Counted from the first letter of the stretch, positions 8,548-17,483 are shown. The stretch is 64,000 nucleotides of DNA from CAVSUZ01 sp963791885 (GCA_963791885.1 CAWBUL010000008.1:62001-126000), one strand, 5' to 3'. Numbers and translations are program-made. The notes: generated by a model from the letters alone, not told the origin.

Positions 8548-9819
8548 TCACTCCATGAGCCCGCGCCCCTTCGGCACCGCCAGTTCCGCCGAGCCCGGTA
8601 CCGACACCGCGAAATACCCCGCGGCCTTCTTCGCATCCATCTCCACGCCCGCATCCGGCGGGATCAGCTCATCCGGAATCGGCATGCGCTCTACCACCGC
8701 GATCCCGCTCTTCACGATCGGTTCGTACTTCATGTTGCTCATCGACACGAGCTGATCGATCCGCTCGATCCCCAGCCAATGCAGCACATCCGGCATAAGC
8801 TCCTGGAACCGCATGTCCGCCACGCCTGCGATGCACTCGGTCCGAGCGAAATACGCCTCCGCCCGATCGCCGCCTGGCTGCCGCTTGCGTGCGTTGTACA
8901 CCAGGAACTTCGTCACTTCGCCCAGCGCCCGACCTTCCTTGCGATTGTAAACCACCACTCCCAACCCGCCCGACTGCGCCATCCGGATGCACACCTCAAT
9001 CCCGTGCGCGAGGTACGGCCGGCACGTGCAAATGTCAGAGCCAAACACATCCGACCCGTTGCACTCGTCATGCACCCGGCACGCAATTCGCGTCTCGGTT
9101 CGTCCCAGCAGCATCGGGTCACCGATCAAATAGACCGAGGTGCCGCCGATCGGCGGCAAGAACACCTCCAGATCCGGCCGCGTTACTAATTCAGGAAACA
9201 TACCGCCGGTCTGCTCAAACAGGCCCCGCCGCAAACCCGTGGCGCTGATGCCGAAGCGTCGCGCCACCCCGGGCAGATGCCACACCGGTTCGATTGCGAT
9301 CTTCGTTACGCGCACTTGCCCGTCCGGCGTCAGCACCGTCCCGTCGGCGCTTAGCCGACCGTCGCGCATCGCCAGCACGACCTCCGGCATGGCGATATGC
9401 GCCTTGGTCACCGCGATGGTGGGACGGATATCCACCCCGGCGGCGATCCGGTCGGCAAACACCGCCTCCGTCACATGCCCCCACGGGTCCAGCGAAACGA
9501 TCCGCTCCGCCCCCTCCCATTGCGGGAACGGCCCGATCGACGATGCCGGACTGGTATCCCGCAAATCCGGCCGATGTCCCGGTGCCAGTTGCCCCGCCGC
9601 GATCGCCAGCGCGCGATAAACCGCATATGCGCCTGAATGCGTGCCGATTGCGTTGCGTGACGCCGGATCGGTCAGCGTCGCCACCACCGGGCCGCGCTCC
9701 GCCGCGTCCGCCGCTCCCCATCGCAAGGGCACCGCGCGCCCTTGCCGCGAGTGGGAGGTCAGGACGATGGCACGCGGCGCCGGCCCCAGGGGCAGGCGGG
9801 TGGCCGGAGAGTCATTCAT
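8548..9819 (-). CDS. GTP cyclohydrolase II-family protein of the URC1 (pyrimidine catabolism) type
   Basis: A 423-residue protein. Residues about 225-400 are a RibA-type GTP cyclohydrolase II domain with the three zinc cysteines C253, C264 and C266 (HDECNGSDVFGSDICTCRP) and the catalytic loop YNRKEGRALGEV. RibA itself is about 200 residues. The long N-terminal domain (PVVATLTDPASRNAIGTH; SLDPWGHVTEAVF) and the changed active-site context fit the URC1-like group linked to uracil degradation rather than riboflavin synthesis. The adjacent nucleoside transporter supports a pyrimidine role. No DUF1688/URC4 partner is visible. The start ATG at 9819 lies 11 bp after the transporter stop. Confidence 0.8.
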   Translation of the reverse strand: MNDSPATRLPLGPAPRAIVLTSHSRQGRAVPLRWGAADAAERGPVVATLTDPASRNAIGTHSGAYAVYRALAIAAGQLAPGHRPDLRDTSPASSIGPFPQWEGAERIVSLDPWGHVTEAVFADRIAAGVDIRPTIAVTKAHIAMPEVVLAMRDGRLSADGTVLTPDGQVRVTKIAIEPVWHLPGVARRFGISATGLRRGLFEQTGGMFPELVTRPDLEVFLPPIGGTSVYLIGDPMLLGRTETRIACRVHDECNGSDVFGSDICTCRPYLAHGIEVCIRMAQSGGLGVVVYNRKEGRALGEVTKFLVYNARKRQPGGDRAEAYFARTECIAGVADMRFQELMPDVLHWLGIERIDQLVSMSNMKYEPIVKSGIAVVERMPIPDELIPPDAGVEMDAKKAAGYFAVSVPGSAELAVPKGRGLME

Positions 9820-9830
9820 GTAGCACCGTA

Positions 9831-11075
9831 TCAACCCAGCAGCGCGCCTGCCAGCGCGCCGCTCATGCATGTCGCCAGTGTGCCCGATAAAATCGAGCGC
9901 AAGCCGAGCGCCGCTACCTCCGCCCGTCGCTCCGGTACCATCGCACCCAAACCGCCGATCAAAATTCCCAGGCTGCCGAAATTGGCGAACCCGCACAGCG
10001 CATAAGTGAGTATCACCCTGCTCCGGCCTGAAAACGCCCCATTCTCCGCAGCCAGCCGCGTATAGGCCACGAACTCGTTCAGCACGGTTTTGGTTGCCAT
10101 CAGCCGCGCCGCTGCTGCGCACTCACTCCAGGGCACGCCGATCAGCCACATCACCGGCCGGAAGGGCAGGGCGAAGACACGTTCCAGGCTGACCGGCGCG
10201 CCACTCCAATGCGGCAGCAGACCCAGCACCATGTCGACCAGTGCAACGCTCGCGATCGCGACAATCAGCACCGCAAGAATTCCCGCCAGAATCGGGATGC
10301 CGTCGAGCGTGCCGCGTACCAGTGCGTCCAACGCGCTCGCCGGCGGCTCCATCGTCAAGGCAGCCGAGCCTGGATCAGGCGCGCCGAACGGAACCATCAG
10401 CGCCGCTACCGCCAACGCTGCCGGCGCGCTGATGATCGACGCAATCAGGATGTTGCCCAGCGCGTTCGGAATCACCGGCGCCAGAAACCCCGCGTAGATT
10501 ATCATGACTGTACCGGCAACGCCGGCCATGCCGCAGGTCATCAGCGCGAACAGCTCTCCGCGCGACATCCGCGCAAGATACGGCCTAACCAGCAGCGGCG
10601 CTTCGATCATACCGACGAACACATGCACGGCGGCGCCTAGCGCCAGCGGTCCGCCGATGCCCATGATCCGCCGCAGCACGAAGGCAAAGGTCGCCGTGAT
10701 CCGCTGCAGCACGCCCCAATAGAATAGCAGCGACGCGAGCGCGCTGATCGTCAGCACCAGCGGCATGGCGCGGAATGCCAGGATGAAGCTCGCCCCAGGA
10801 TTCACCGTCGCGAAGGGCACCGGCCCGCCGCCCAGATAACCGAACACGAATCCGGTGCCCGCATCGGTTGCACTCTGCAACGCCACGGCGCCCCGATTGA
10901 CCTGCAACAGTGCGGTCCGCACCGGCGGCACCAACGTCAGTGGCAGCGCCAGCACAATCTGCAGCGCCACGCCCGCCACCACCGTGCGCCACGGAACACG
11001 CCAACGGCTTTCAGATACAAGCCATGCGACAGCAAGCAGCGAGACTTCACCCAGCCCCGCATGACGAAGCGGAAT
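9831..11075 (-). CDS. Concentrative nucleoside transporter (CNT/NupC family), non-canonical start
   Basis: A multi-spanning protein with the CNT core: GIGGPLALGAAVHVFVGMIEAPLL, an FALMTCGMAGVAGTVM segment, NILIASIISAPAALA, and a late TKTVLNEFVAYTRLA with CGFANFGSLGI. It imports nucleosides with H+ or Na+. The first GTG (10982) would remove the first membrane helix, yet the frame upstream encodes a good family N-terminus (SLLAVAWLVSESRWRVPW) with no ATG, GTG or TTG. The best-placed start is an ATT at 11075 that overlaps the rsfS stop (TGATT) behind GGAGG, giving 414 residues, the usual length. CTG at 11078 is the alternative. Confidence 0.85.
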   Translation of the reverse strand: MPLRHAGLGEVSLLAVAWLVSESRWRVPWRTVVAGVALQIVLALPLTLVPPVRTALLQVNRGAVALQSATDAGTGFVFGYLGGGPVPFATVNPGASFILAFRAMPLVLTISALASLLFYWGVLQRITATFAFVLRRIMGIGGPLALGAAVHVFVGMIEAPLLVRPYLARMSRGELFALMTCGMAGVAGTVMIIYAGFLAPVIPNALGNILIASIISAPAALAVAALMVPFGAPDPGSAALTMEPPASALDALVRGTLDGIPILAGILAVLIVAIASVALVDMVLGLLPHWSGAPVSLERVFALPFRPVMWLIGVPWSECAAAARLMATKTVLNEFVAYTRLAAENGAFSGRSRVILTYALCGFANFGSLGILIGGLGAMVPERRAEVAALGLRSILSGTLATCMSGALAGALLG

Positions 11076-11587
11076 CAGCCCTCCACCGCCTCATCCAGGT
11101 CGGCGCCCCACATGCGCTCCAGCGCGTACATCGCACGCGCCTCCGGCTTGAACAGGTGCACGACGACATCGCCTGCGTCGATCAGCACCCATTCCGATCC
11201 GCCCGCACCCTCCACCTGCACGCGCTTCACGCCGGCCTGGTGCAGCTTTTCTACCAGGTGTTCCGCCATGGCACTGATCTGCCGGTCAGCGAGACCGGTC
11301 GCGATCATCATGCGGTCGCAGAACGTCGCCTTCCCCTCCAGATCGAGCGTGACGATGTCCTCGGCCTTGTCATCCTCCAGGCTGCCCACCACCACGCCCT
11401 GCAAGCGTTCCAGTGCTGCCGCTCGTTCGCGTGCATCGTCCTCCCGGGCGGGCACTTTACGCGGTCCTGCCACGACAGCCTTTTTCAGTGCAGTTCCCGG
11501 CGTCTTGTCCGCCGCTGGCAGTGTCCGTCGTGGCGCCTTGCGCCGGACCGGCTTGCGCGGTCCGGGAATGACAGGCTGTTTCGCTAT
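11075..11587 (-). CDS. rsfS: Ribosomal silencing factor RsfS, unusual start
   Basis: The last 110 residues are a RsfS (DUF143) domain: LERLQGVVVGSLEDDKAEDIV, FCDRMMIATGLADRQISAMA, EGAGGSEWVLIDAGDVVVHLF, ERMWGADL. RsfS binds ribosomal protein uL14 and blocks subunit joining under starvation. A basic Pro-rich extension precedes the domain. An AGGAGG at 11599-11594 lies 6 nt upstream of an in-frame ATA (11587) that overlaps the nadD stop (ATAG), giving 170 residues. The first standard start is GTG at 11473 (132 residues, domain intact) but it has no comparable SD. Confidence 0.85.
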   Translation of the reverse strand: MAKQPVIPGPRKPVRRKAPRRTLPAADKTPGTALKKAVVAGPRKVPAREDDARERAAALERLQGVVVGSLEDDKAEDIVTLDLEGKATFCDRMMIATGLADRQISAMAEHLVEKLHQAGVKRVQVEGAGGSEWVLIDAGDVVVHLFKPEARAMYALERMWGADLDEAVEG

Positions 11588-12192
11588 GACACTCCTCCTT
11601 CGCGGGCACGAATAGCGGTGGCCGAGATCGGGTTTTCCGGCGTTCGTAATAACACCCAAGCCGGCGGCGCTTGATCTGCCAAACGGTTCGCTGCCGATAG
11701 CGGCAGTCGCGACCCACGCATCCAGGAACCAGCTTGGCTCGCCAATGCGCGCCGCGTGAATCCCGGTCGGGGCAGAATCAAAAGCGGCACCTGTTCCACG
11801 AATTCCCTCCAGCGGCGCCAGCGCGGCAGCTCGGCCAGAATGTCGGCTCCCATGATCCAGACAAAACGCACGCGAGGAAACCGCCGCTGCAACTCTCTCA
11901 CTGTATCGATGCTGTACCGCGTTCTCAACGCCTGTTCGATCCCGGTTGCAACAATGCGCCGTCCATCCGCGATCTCCGCCGCTGATGACAGCCGAGCGCC
12001 GAACGATCCCATCCCTTCTGACGGTTTCAGCACATTTCCCGGCGAAACCAGCAACCAAACCTGATCCAAACCGGCATGCCGCATCGCCTGCTCTGCCACA
12101 TGACGATGGCCCACATGCGCCGGATTGAACGAACCGCCAAGCAGACCCACGCGGGTTCGGCGACCATCGCCGAATCGAGGAAGCGAACCGAT
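11584..12192 (-). CDS. nadD: Nicotinate-nucleotide adenylyltransferase, unusual start
   Basis: NadD converts nicotinate mononucleotide to deamido-NAD. The nucleotidyl-transferase motif GGSFNPAHVGHRHVA, the later ISATAIRARE (ISxTxxR type) and the central FVWIMGADILAELPRW are all present. The frame upstream of the first strand (SLPRFGDGRRTRVGLLGG) contains no ATG, GTG or TTG until the GTG at 12150, which would start the protein exactly at VGLLGG. An ATC at 12192 overlaps the proA stop (TGATC) and would give 202 residues. Which start is used is undecided; product identity is firm. Confidence 0.9.
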   Translation of the reverse strand: MGSLPRFGDGRRTRVGLLGGSFNPAHVGHRHVAEQAMRHAGLDQVWLLVSPGNVLKPSEGMGSFGARLSSAAEIADGRRIVATGIEQALRTRYSIDTVRELQRRFPRVRFVWIMGADILAELPRWRRWREFVEQVPLLILPRPGFTRRALASQAGSWMRGSRLPLSAANRLADQAPPAWVLLRTPENPISATAIRAREGGVS

Positions 12193-13451
12193 CAGGAACG
12201 TACCTGCCCCGTGCCGCGCACCACGTACCGATACGTGGTCAACTGCTCCAGCCCGACCGGCCCGCGCGCATGGATGCGCCCCGTCGCGATGCCGATCTCC
12301 GCGCCGAACCCGAACTCCCCACCGTCGCAGAACTGGGTGGAGGCGTTCCACAGCCCCACAGCGCCGTCCAGGCAGCGCAGGAAATGCTCGGCCACCGCTT
12401 CGTCCTGCGTCACGATGGCGTCAGTGTGTTCGCTGCCATGGCGCGCGATATGCGCCAGCGCCGCATCCACCCCACCCACGACAGCAACGGACAGCACCGC
12501 GTCCAGCCACTCCGTGTCGAAGTCGGTATCGCTCGCCGCGCGCAGGTCGGGCACGATGTCGCGCGCCGCCGCATCGGCGCGAAAGTCACAGCCTTTCGCC
12601 CGCAGATCCGCGACGATCGGGGGAAGCAGGGCAGGGGCAATGGCCGAGTCGATCAGCAGAGTCTCGGTAGCGCCGCAGATCCCGGTGCGCCGCATCTTCG
12701 CATTCAGCACGATCGACCGCGCCATCTCATGATCTGCCGCCGTGTGCACATAGGTGTGGCAAAGCCCTTCCGCATGCGCCAGCACCGGTACACGCGCCTC
12801 CCGCTGCACGCGCGCCACCAAGGACTTGCCGCCGCGCGGAATAATCAGGTCGATAAGCCCCGCGGCCGACAGCATCGCGGCGACGAAGCTGCGATCCGCC
12901 GTCGGCGCGACCTGCACCGCTGCCTCGGGCAATCCCGCCGCCCGCAACCCATCCGCCAATGCCGCATGAATGGCGCGCGCGCTGTTCAGGCTTTCCGAAC
13001 CGCCGCGCAGGATGACCGCGTTGCCCGACTTCAGGCACAGCCCCGCCGCGTCCGCGCCGACATTCGGCCGGCTTTCATAGATCATACCGATCACCCCGAT
13101 CGGCGTAGCGATGCGCTGAATGCCGAGCCCGTTCGGCCGGGTCCATTCGGCCAGCACACGCTCCAGCGGGTCAGGTAGGTCCGCGACCTCCTCCAAACCG
13201 CGCGCCATGCCCTCGACCCGAGCCGGCGTCAGCGTCAGCCGGTCCCGAAACGCCGCTGAACCGGAGTAACCATCCAGATCCGTCGCATTGGCCGCGAGAA
13301 TCATCTCCGTCTGTTCACGCAGGCGGGTCGCCATCGCGCGCAAGCCATCGTTGCGCTGAGCCGCGGAACTGCGTGCCAGCACGCGGGCCGCGTCCCGTGC
13401 CAATTCGGCTGCGCGTTGAATCGTCTGCGTTGCTTCACTCTCGACGTGCAT
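12192..13451 (-). CDS. proA: Glutamate-5-semialdehyde dehydrogenase (gamma-glutamyl phosphate reductase)
   Basis: Second enzyme of proline synthesis, reducing gamma-glutamyl phosphate with NADPH. The 419-residue protein has the family signature VIGMIYESRPNVGADA, the catalytic Cys259 in MRRTGICGATE, GGSESLNSA and PTADRSFVAAML. The start is set at ATG 13451 (MHVESEA), 4 bp after the ggt stop; an upstream in-frame start exists but would overlap ggt by about 45 bp. Its stop overlaps the nadD gene. Confidence 0.95.
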   Translation of the reverse strand: MHVESEATQTIQRAAELARDAARVLARSSAAQRNDGLRAMATRLREQTEMILAANATDLDGYSGSAAFRDRLTLTPARVEGMARGLEEVADLPDPLERVLAEWTRPNGLGIQRIATPIGVIGMIYESRPNVGADAAGLCLKSGNAVILRGGSESLNSARAIHAALADGLRAAGLPEAAVQVAPTADRSFVAAMLSAAGLIDLIIPRGGKSLVARVQREARVPVLAHAEGLCHTYVHTAADHEMARSIVLNAKMRRTGICGATETLLIDSAIAPALLPPIVADLRAKGCDFRADAAARDIVPDLRAASDTDFDTEWLDAVLSVAVVGGVDAALAHIARHGSEHTDAIVTQDEAVAEHFLRCLDGAVGLWNASTQFCDGGEFGFGAEIGIATGRIHARGPVGLEQLTTYRYVVRGTGQVRS

Positions 13452-13455
13452 GCAC

Positions 13456-15054
13456 TCAGTATCCCAGCGCGCATCCATCCTTGCGCGGTTCCGATCCCGC
13501 AATCAAACACCCGCGTGCGCGATCGATCCAGATCGCTTGCGCCCCGCCGTGCGGACGCTCGATCAGCTCCAGCGTATGTCCCCGCCGCGACAGCCTGTCA
13601 CACACATCGACGGGGATACCTCGCTCGATCTGCACTTTTCCCTTCAGCGGCATCAGCCGCGGCAGGTCCATCAACTCCTGCATGTCTAGTCCGAACTCAA
13701 GATGGTTCGTCAGGAACTGCGAGTGTCCCATTGGCTGATAATGCCCGCCCATGACCCCGAATGGCATGACCGCCTGGCCATCCTTCATCAGCATGCCGGG
13801 AATGATCGTGTGCATCGGACGCTTCCCCGGTGCGATGCAGTTCGGATGCCCACGCTCCAAACGGAACCCGAAGCCGCAATTCTGCAGCATCACGCCCGAG
13901 CGCTCAGCCAGGATGCCCGACCCGAAACCCTCGAACAGCGAGTTGATGAAGCTGCACGCATTCCCGTCCTGATCGACCACGCAGAGATAAACCGTATCGT
14001 TGTGCGGCGGCAGCACTTCCTCTCCCGCGTTGGGCATTGCCCGCATCGCGCGCGCATCATCGATCAAGCTCCGCAGCCCGGCCAGGTAAGCCGGATCGAG
14101 CAGCCGGCGCACCGGGACATCGGCCTGCGCCGGGTCGGCGATAAAAGCGTCGCGGTCGCGATAGGCCAGCCGTGCCGCCTCGATGTGCCGGTGGTAGCGC
14201 AGCGCTCCGCCGGGACCACCCTCGGGTAAGGGCAACCCGTCCAGGATGCCCAGGATCATCAGTGCGACGAGCCCTTGGCCGTTCGGCGGGCATTCGAATA
14301 CGTCGTGGCCCTTCCAATGCAGGCTGATCGGCTTCACGAACTCCGCCCCTTTCAGCCCCTCCGCGAAGTCCTGCTCCGTATGCAGTCCGCCGCGTTCGCG
14401 CAGCGTGCGCACGATGTCCGCCGCGATCTCCCCTTCATAGAACGCGCGCGCCCCGCGCGCGGTGATCGCCCGCAGCGTTTCGGCCAAGGCAGGGTTGCGG
14501 AACAGATCGCCCGCCCGCGGCGCACGGCCGTCCGGCAGGAACGAGTGCGTACCGTTCTTCCGCAGTTTGCCTTCCAGCCGCGCCCAATCCCACGAGACCT
14601 TGTCGTGCACCGGCCAGCCCTCGGCGGCGAAGCGAATCGCCGGTTGCAGCAGCTCGTCCAACCCCTTGCGCCCATGTGCCGCCAGCAGCGTCTCCCACGC
14701 ACTGACCGCGCCCGGCACCGTCATGCTATGGGCCGAGGTCTCGTCGATCGCGGTCATGCCCTGGCGCTCGTACCAATCGATACTGGCCGCGGCCGGGGCT
14801 CGCCCCGACCCGTTCAGCGCAATCACCTCGCCGGTCCCGGTCGGCGCATACAAACAGAAGCAGTCCCCGCCGATACCCGTGGACTGCGGCTCGATCACGC
14901 AGAGCACCGCGCACGCCGCCACGGCGGCGTCCAGCGCGTTGCCGCCCGCACGCAGCACGTCCAGCGCGGTCAGCGTCGCCGCCGGCATCGAGGTCGCCGC
15001 CATGCCATGCGTCGCGTAGACTTGGCTGCGGCCCGGGCGGTGAAAGTCGCGCAT
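13456..15054 (-). CDS. ggt: Gamma-glutamyltransferase-family protein
   Basis: A 532-residue Ntn-hydrolase of the gamma-glutamyltranspeptidase family. The autoprocessing nucleophile is probably Thr354 (PHNDTVYLCVVD). Other family segments include GGNALDAAVAAC, STGIGGDCFCLYA, NGSGRAPAA, PPNGQGLVALM and the late GVMGGHYQPMGHSQFL. No signal peptide is visible, so a cytoplasmic hydrolase/transferase of the YwrD-like branch is more likely than periplasmic glutathione breakdown. It is the first gene of the minus-strand unit and is divergent from csaA. Confidence 0.9.
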   Translation of the reverse strand: MRDFHRPGRSQVYATHGMAATSMPAATLTALDVLRAGGNALDAAVAACAVLCVIEPQSTGIGGDCFCLYAPTGTGEVIALNGSGRAPAAASIDWYERQGMTAIDETSAHSMTVPGAVSAWETLLAAHGRKGLDELLQPAIRFAAEGWPVHDKVSWDWARLEGKLRKNGTHSFLPDGRAPRAGDLFRNPALAETLRAITARGARAFYEGEIAADIVRTLRERGGLHTEQDFAEGLKGAEFVKPISLHWKGHDVFECPPNGQGLVALMILGILDGLPLPEGGPGGALRYHRHIEAARLAYRDRDAFIADPAQADVPVRRLLDPAYLAGLRSLIDDARAMRAMPNAGEEVLPPHNDTVYLCVVDQDGNACSFINSLFEGFGSGILAERSGVMLQNCGFGFRLERGHPNCIAPGKRPMHTIIPGMLMKDGQAVMPFGVMGGHYQPMGHSQFLTNHLEFGLDMQELMDLPRLMPLKGKVQIERGIPVDVCDRLSRRGHTLELIERPHGGAQAIWIDRARGCLIAGSEPRKDGCALGY

Positions 15055-15132
15055 GCTGCCTCTGTGGCTCGTTTCGCTGCCTCGGTAGTATGGTCCGCGG
15101 GCAGCAACAAGAGCTGAGGAACACCGGAAACC

Positions 15133-15471
15133 ATGGAACAGATCGCCTATGCGGATTTTGAGAAGGTGGACATCCGTGTGGGCACGATCGTCGATGCCCA
15201 ACCCTTCCCCGAGGCCCGCAAGTCCGCGGTAAAGCTCAGTATCGATTTCGGGCCGGAGATCGGCGTGAAACGATCCTCCGCCCAGATCACCGTTCATTAT
15301 CGCTGCGATCAGCTGATCGGTCGGCAGGTCTGCGCCGTGGTGAACTTCCCCCCGCGCCAAATCGGACCCTCCATCAGTGAGGTGCTGACCCTCGGCATGC
15401 CGGACGAGGACGGCGCCGTCGTGCTGATCAAGCCCGACTTCAAAGTGCCCAACGGCGGCAAGCTGTTCTGA
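15133..15471 (+). CDS. csaA: CsaA, tRNA-binding domain protein
   Basis: A 112-residue single EMAP/tRNA-binding OB-fold protein. It begins FEKVDIRVGTIVDAQPFPEARK and ends VLTLGMPDEDGAVVLIKPD, matching CsaA, a dimeric protein with tRNA-binding and proposed export-chaperone activity. The RBS is gagg, 13 nt before ATG. Its TGA overlaps the ATG of gpt (TGATG), so the two are translationally coupled. Confidence 0.93.
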   Translation: MEQIAYADFEKVDIRVGTIVDAQPFPEARKSAVKLSIDFGPEIGVKRSSAQITVHYRCDQLIGRQVCAVVNFPPRQIGPSISEVLTLGMPDEDGAVVLIKPDFKVPNGGKLF

Positions 15472-15953
15472 TGCCATCGCATTTCTACATAGTCGGGTGG
15501 GAGCAGTTGCATCGTGATGCCAAGGCGCTCGCCTGGCGGCTGATCGACAAGGCACCGTTCAAAGGCATTGTCGCCGTCACGCGCGGTGGCCTGATCCCCG
15601 CTGCTATCGTTGCGCGTGAACTCGAATGCCGGCTGGTCGAGAGTGTCTCGATCGTCAGCTACGCCGCCAACTCAGCCAAATCGAGGGCCGCACCGGTCGT
15701 GACGAAACCGCCCGCTGCCGCCGGCGACGGGGAGGGATTCCTGATCATCGACGACCTGGTCGATACCGGCACCACCGCCCGCGTCGTCCGCGCGCTCCTG
15801 CCGAAGGCCCATTTTGCCTGCATCTACGCCAAACCCGCCGCGCGCGAAGCGGTGGATACCTTCATCACGGAGGTGTCCCAGGACACCTGGATTCTGTTTC
15901 CCTGGGACACCGAGCTTCAGTTCAGCGAACCGCTCGCGAAGCGGGGCGGATAA
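15471..15953 (+). CDS. gpt: Xanthine(-guanine) phosphoribosyltransferase
   Basis: A 160-residue type I phosphoribosyltransferase with the PRPP loop LIIDDLVDTGTTA and the base-binding VAVTRGGLIPA segment; C-terminal DTWILFPWDTE is typical of bacterial Gpt. It salvages xanthine and guanine with PRPP. It starts in a TGATG overlap with csaA. Confidence 0.93.
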   Translation: MPSHFYIVGWEQLHRDAKALAWRLIDKAPFKGIVAVTRGGLIPAAIVARELECRLVESVSIVSYAANSAKSRAAPVVTKPPAAAGDGEGFLIIDDLVDTGTTARVVRALLPKAHFACIYAKPAAREAVDTFITEVSQDTWILFPWDTELQFSEPLAKRGG

Positions 15954-15956
15954 GGG

Positions 15957-15996
15957 GTCATTGCGAGGAGCGCGTCAGCGCGACGAAGCAATCTCG
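15957..15996. repeat. Short intergenic palindromic repeat, copy 2
   Basis: A 40-bp element with the same ends as 8446-8479 (gtcattgcgag and cgaagcaatctcg), but with a different self-complementary centre (gcgcgtcagcgcg). It begins three bases after the gpt stop and lies between convergent genes gpt and the HtrA protease. A second weak hairpin (ccgaagt...acttcgg, 16022-16047) follows. Confidence 0.75.
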
Positions 15997-16049
15997 CCCG
16001 GAAGGGCGCACTGATGATCGAGCCGAAGTGGCCTCGCCCCTACTTCGGA

Positions 16050-17483
16050 TCAGCCTGCGCGCCCCGGCGCAGGGGCCGAGACTGTGGCCGGAACGCCACC
16101 CGGCGTCCCGCTCATGAGCCCCGAATAGAATGGGAACCACCGTGTGGTGCCATCCTTATTCGCGACCAGCATCGCCACCACCCGGTTCTTGGCTCTCATG
16201 TTGTCGATGGCGCGGAACACTTCATCGGGATTACTGACGGGCTGATCCTGCACCTGAATGATAACGTCACCTGGCGCGATCCCGTCCGTGTACGCCTGAG
16301 AGGTCGGATCGACCGCGGCGATAACCGCTCCGCTATTGACGCGGAATCGATAGAAGCGACGCGCCTCGTCGTTCATCGGCGTCAAGAGTAGCCCGAGATC
16401 CGGTGCATACGCCTCTGACGCCCGTTCAAGCGTACGCATGATCTCAGCCTGCGTCGATATTTGTCCTGGCATGGGCGCGACCTGCACCCCGACCTGCATC
16501 ACGTTTCCGGAACGCACGATCGTCAGAGGGACGGTTGCGCCCTTTGGCGTAAGAATGATGTCGCGCATCAACATGCTTGCCGTCGGGGGAGCGTTCTGGC
16601 CGTAGCGCACGATGGTATCCCCCACCCGCAGGCCCGCCTGACTGGCCGGGCTGTCCGCATCGACCGCTGTGATTACTGACCCGCCGCCCTGCTGCAAGTG
16701 AAAGGCTTGCTGAAGATCGGGCGTGGCGTCCTGTAGATGCACGCCAATCCAGCTGACGGGCTCGGAATTGGGATTGAGAATGCGACGGATTGAATACTGG
16801 GCAACATCGCCGGCAATCGCCAATCCGAGGCCCTGTGACCCCTGTCCAGACGATTCAGTGATAAGGATTGTCGATATTCCGACGACCTCGCCATCCTTGT
16901 TGAGCATCGGCCCGCCGGAATTGCCATGATTGATCGAGGCATCCGTCTGAATGTAGTCATCGATCGGCGTGTTCATAAGGTTGCGGTGCAGCCCGCTCAC
17001 GACGCCGGCACTCACCGACGTACCCAACCCCAGCGGGTTGCCGACCACCATGATCGGTTCACCGATCTGCACCTTGGCGCTGTCGCCGAACTTCAACGCA
17101 GGCAGGGGGTGCCCGACATCGATCTTGAGGACCGCGATATCGAGAACTTCTCCGGCCCCAAGCAGCCTTGCTTCCCACTGCGACCGGTCAGCCAGCGTGA
17201 CGGTGATGCGGAAGGCGTGATTCACGACATGCTTGTTCGTCGCGATGATGCCGGACGGATCGATAATGAAACCGGTCCCGACCTCGATCCCTCGTTGTTC
17301 GGTTCCGTTTTTTTGCTCGAGCGTCTCGATTGATATGTTCACGACCGAGGGCAGAACCTGCTGAACGACGCTGGTCCAATCCATTGAGGTGGCGCCGGCG
17401 AAAACCGGCGCGGTCGGAATTGCCGAAACCAGAACCCCGCACAGCAAAGCTGCTCGAACGCAGCGACTCAATCCGCCAAACAT
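16050..17483 (-). CDS. HtrA/DegP-family periplasmic serine protease with two PDZ domains
   Basis: A 477-residue protein with a signal peptide (1-29, ending PVFA). The trypsin-like triad is H85 (NKHVV), D115 (LDIAVLK) and S189 (GNSGGP), preceded by a short LA loop. Two PDZ domains follow at about 245-340 (SWIGVHLQDATPDL; ADSPASQAGLRVGDTI) and 365-450 (GAVIAAVDPTSQAYTDGIAPGD). It should degrade or hold misfolded envelope proteins. The C-terminal tail is Pro/Ala-rich. It lies downstream of aceA on the same strand but a 13-bp hairpin separates them. Confidence 0.93.
   Translation of the reverse strand: MFGGLSRCVRAALLCGVLVSAIPTAPVFAGATSMDWTSVVQQVLPSVVNISIETLEQKNGTEQRGIEVGTGFIIDPSGIIATNKHVVNHAFRITVTLADRSQWEARLLGAGEVLDIAVLKIDVGHPLPALKFGDSAKVQIGEPIMVVGNPLGLGTSVSAGVVSGLHRNLMNTPIDDYIQTDASINHGNSGGPMLNKDGEVVGISTILITESSGQGSQGLGLAIAGDVAQYSIRRILNPNSEPVSWIGVHLQDATPDLQQAFHLQQGGGSVITAVDADSPASQAGLRVGDTIVRYGQNAPPTASMLMRDIILTPKGATVPLTIVRSGNVMQVGVQVAPMPGQISTQAEIMRTLERASEAYAPDLGLLLTPMNDEARRFYRFRVNSGAVIAAVDPTSQAYTDGIAPGDVIIQVQDQPVSNPDEVFRAIDNMRAKNRVVAMLVANKDGTTRWFPFYSGLMSGTPGGVPATVSAPAPGRAG

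Noticed and set aside
15957..16047. rho-independent terminator after gpt
   Set aside because: The hairpin there is part of a repeat family found elsewhere and has no T-run, so it is recorded as a repeat instead.
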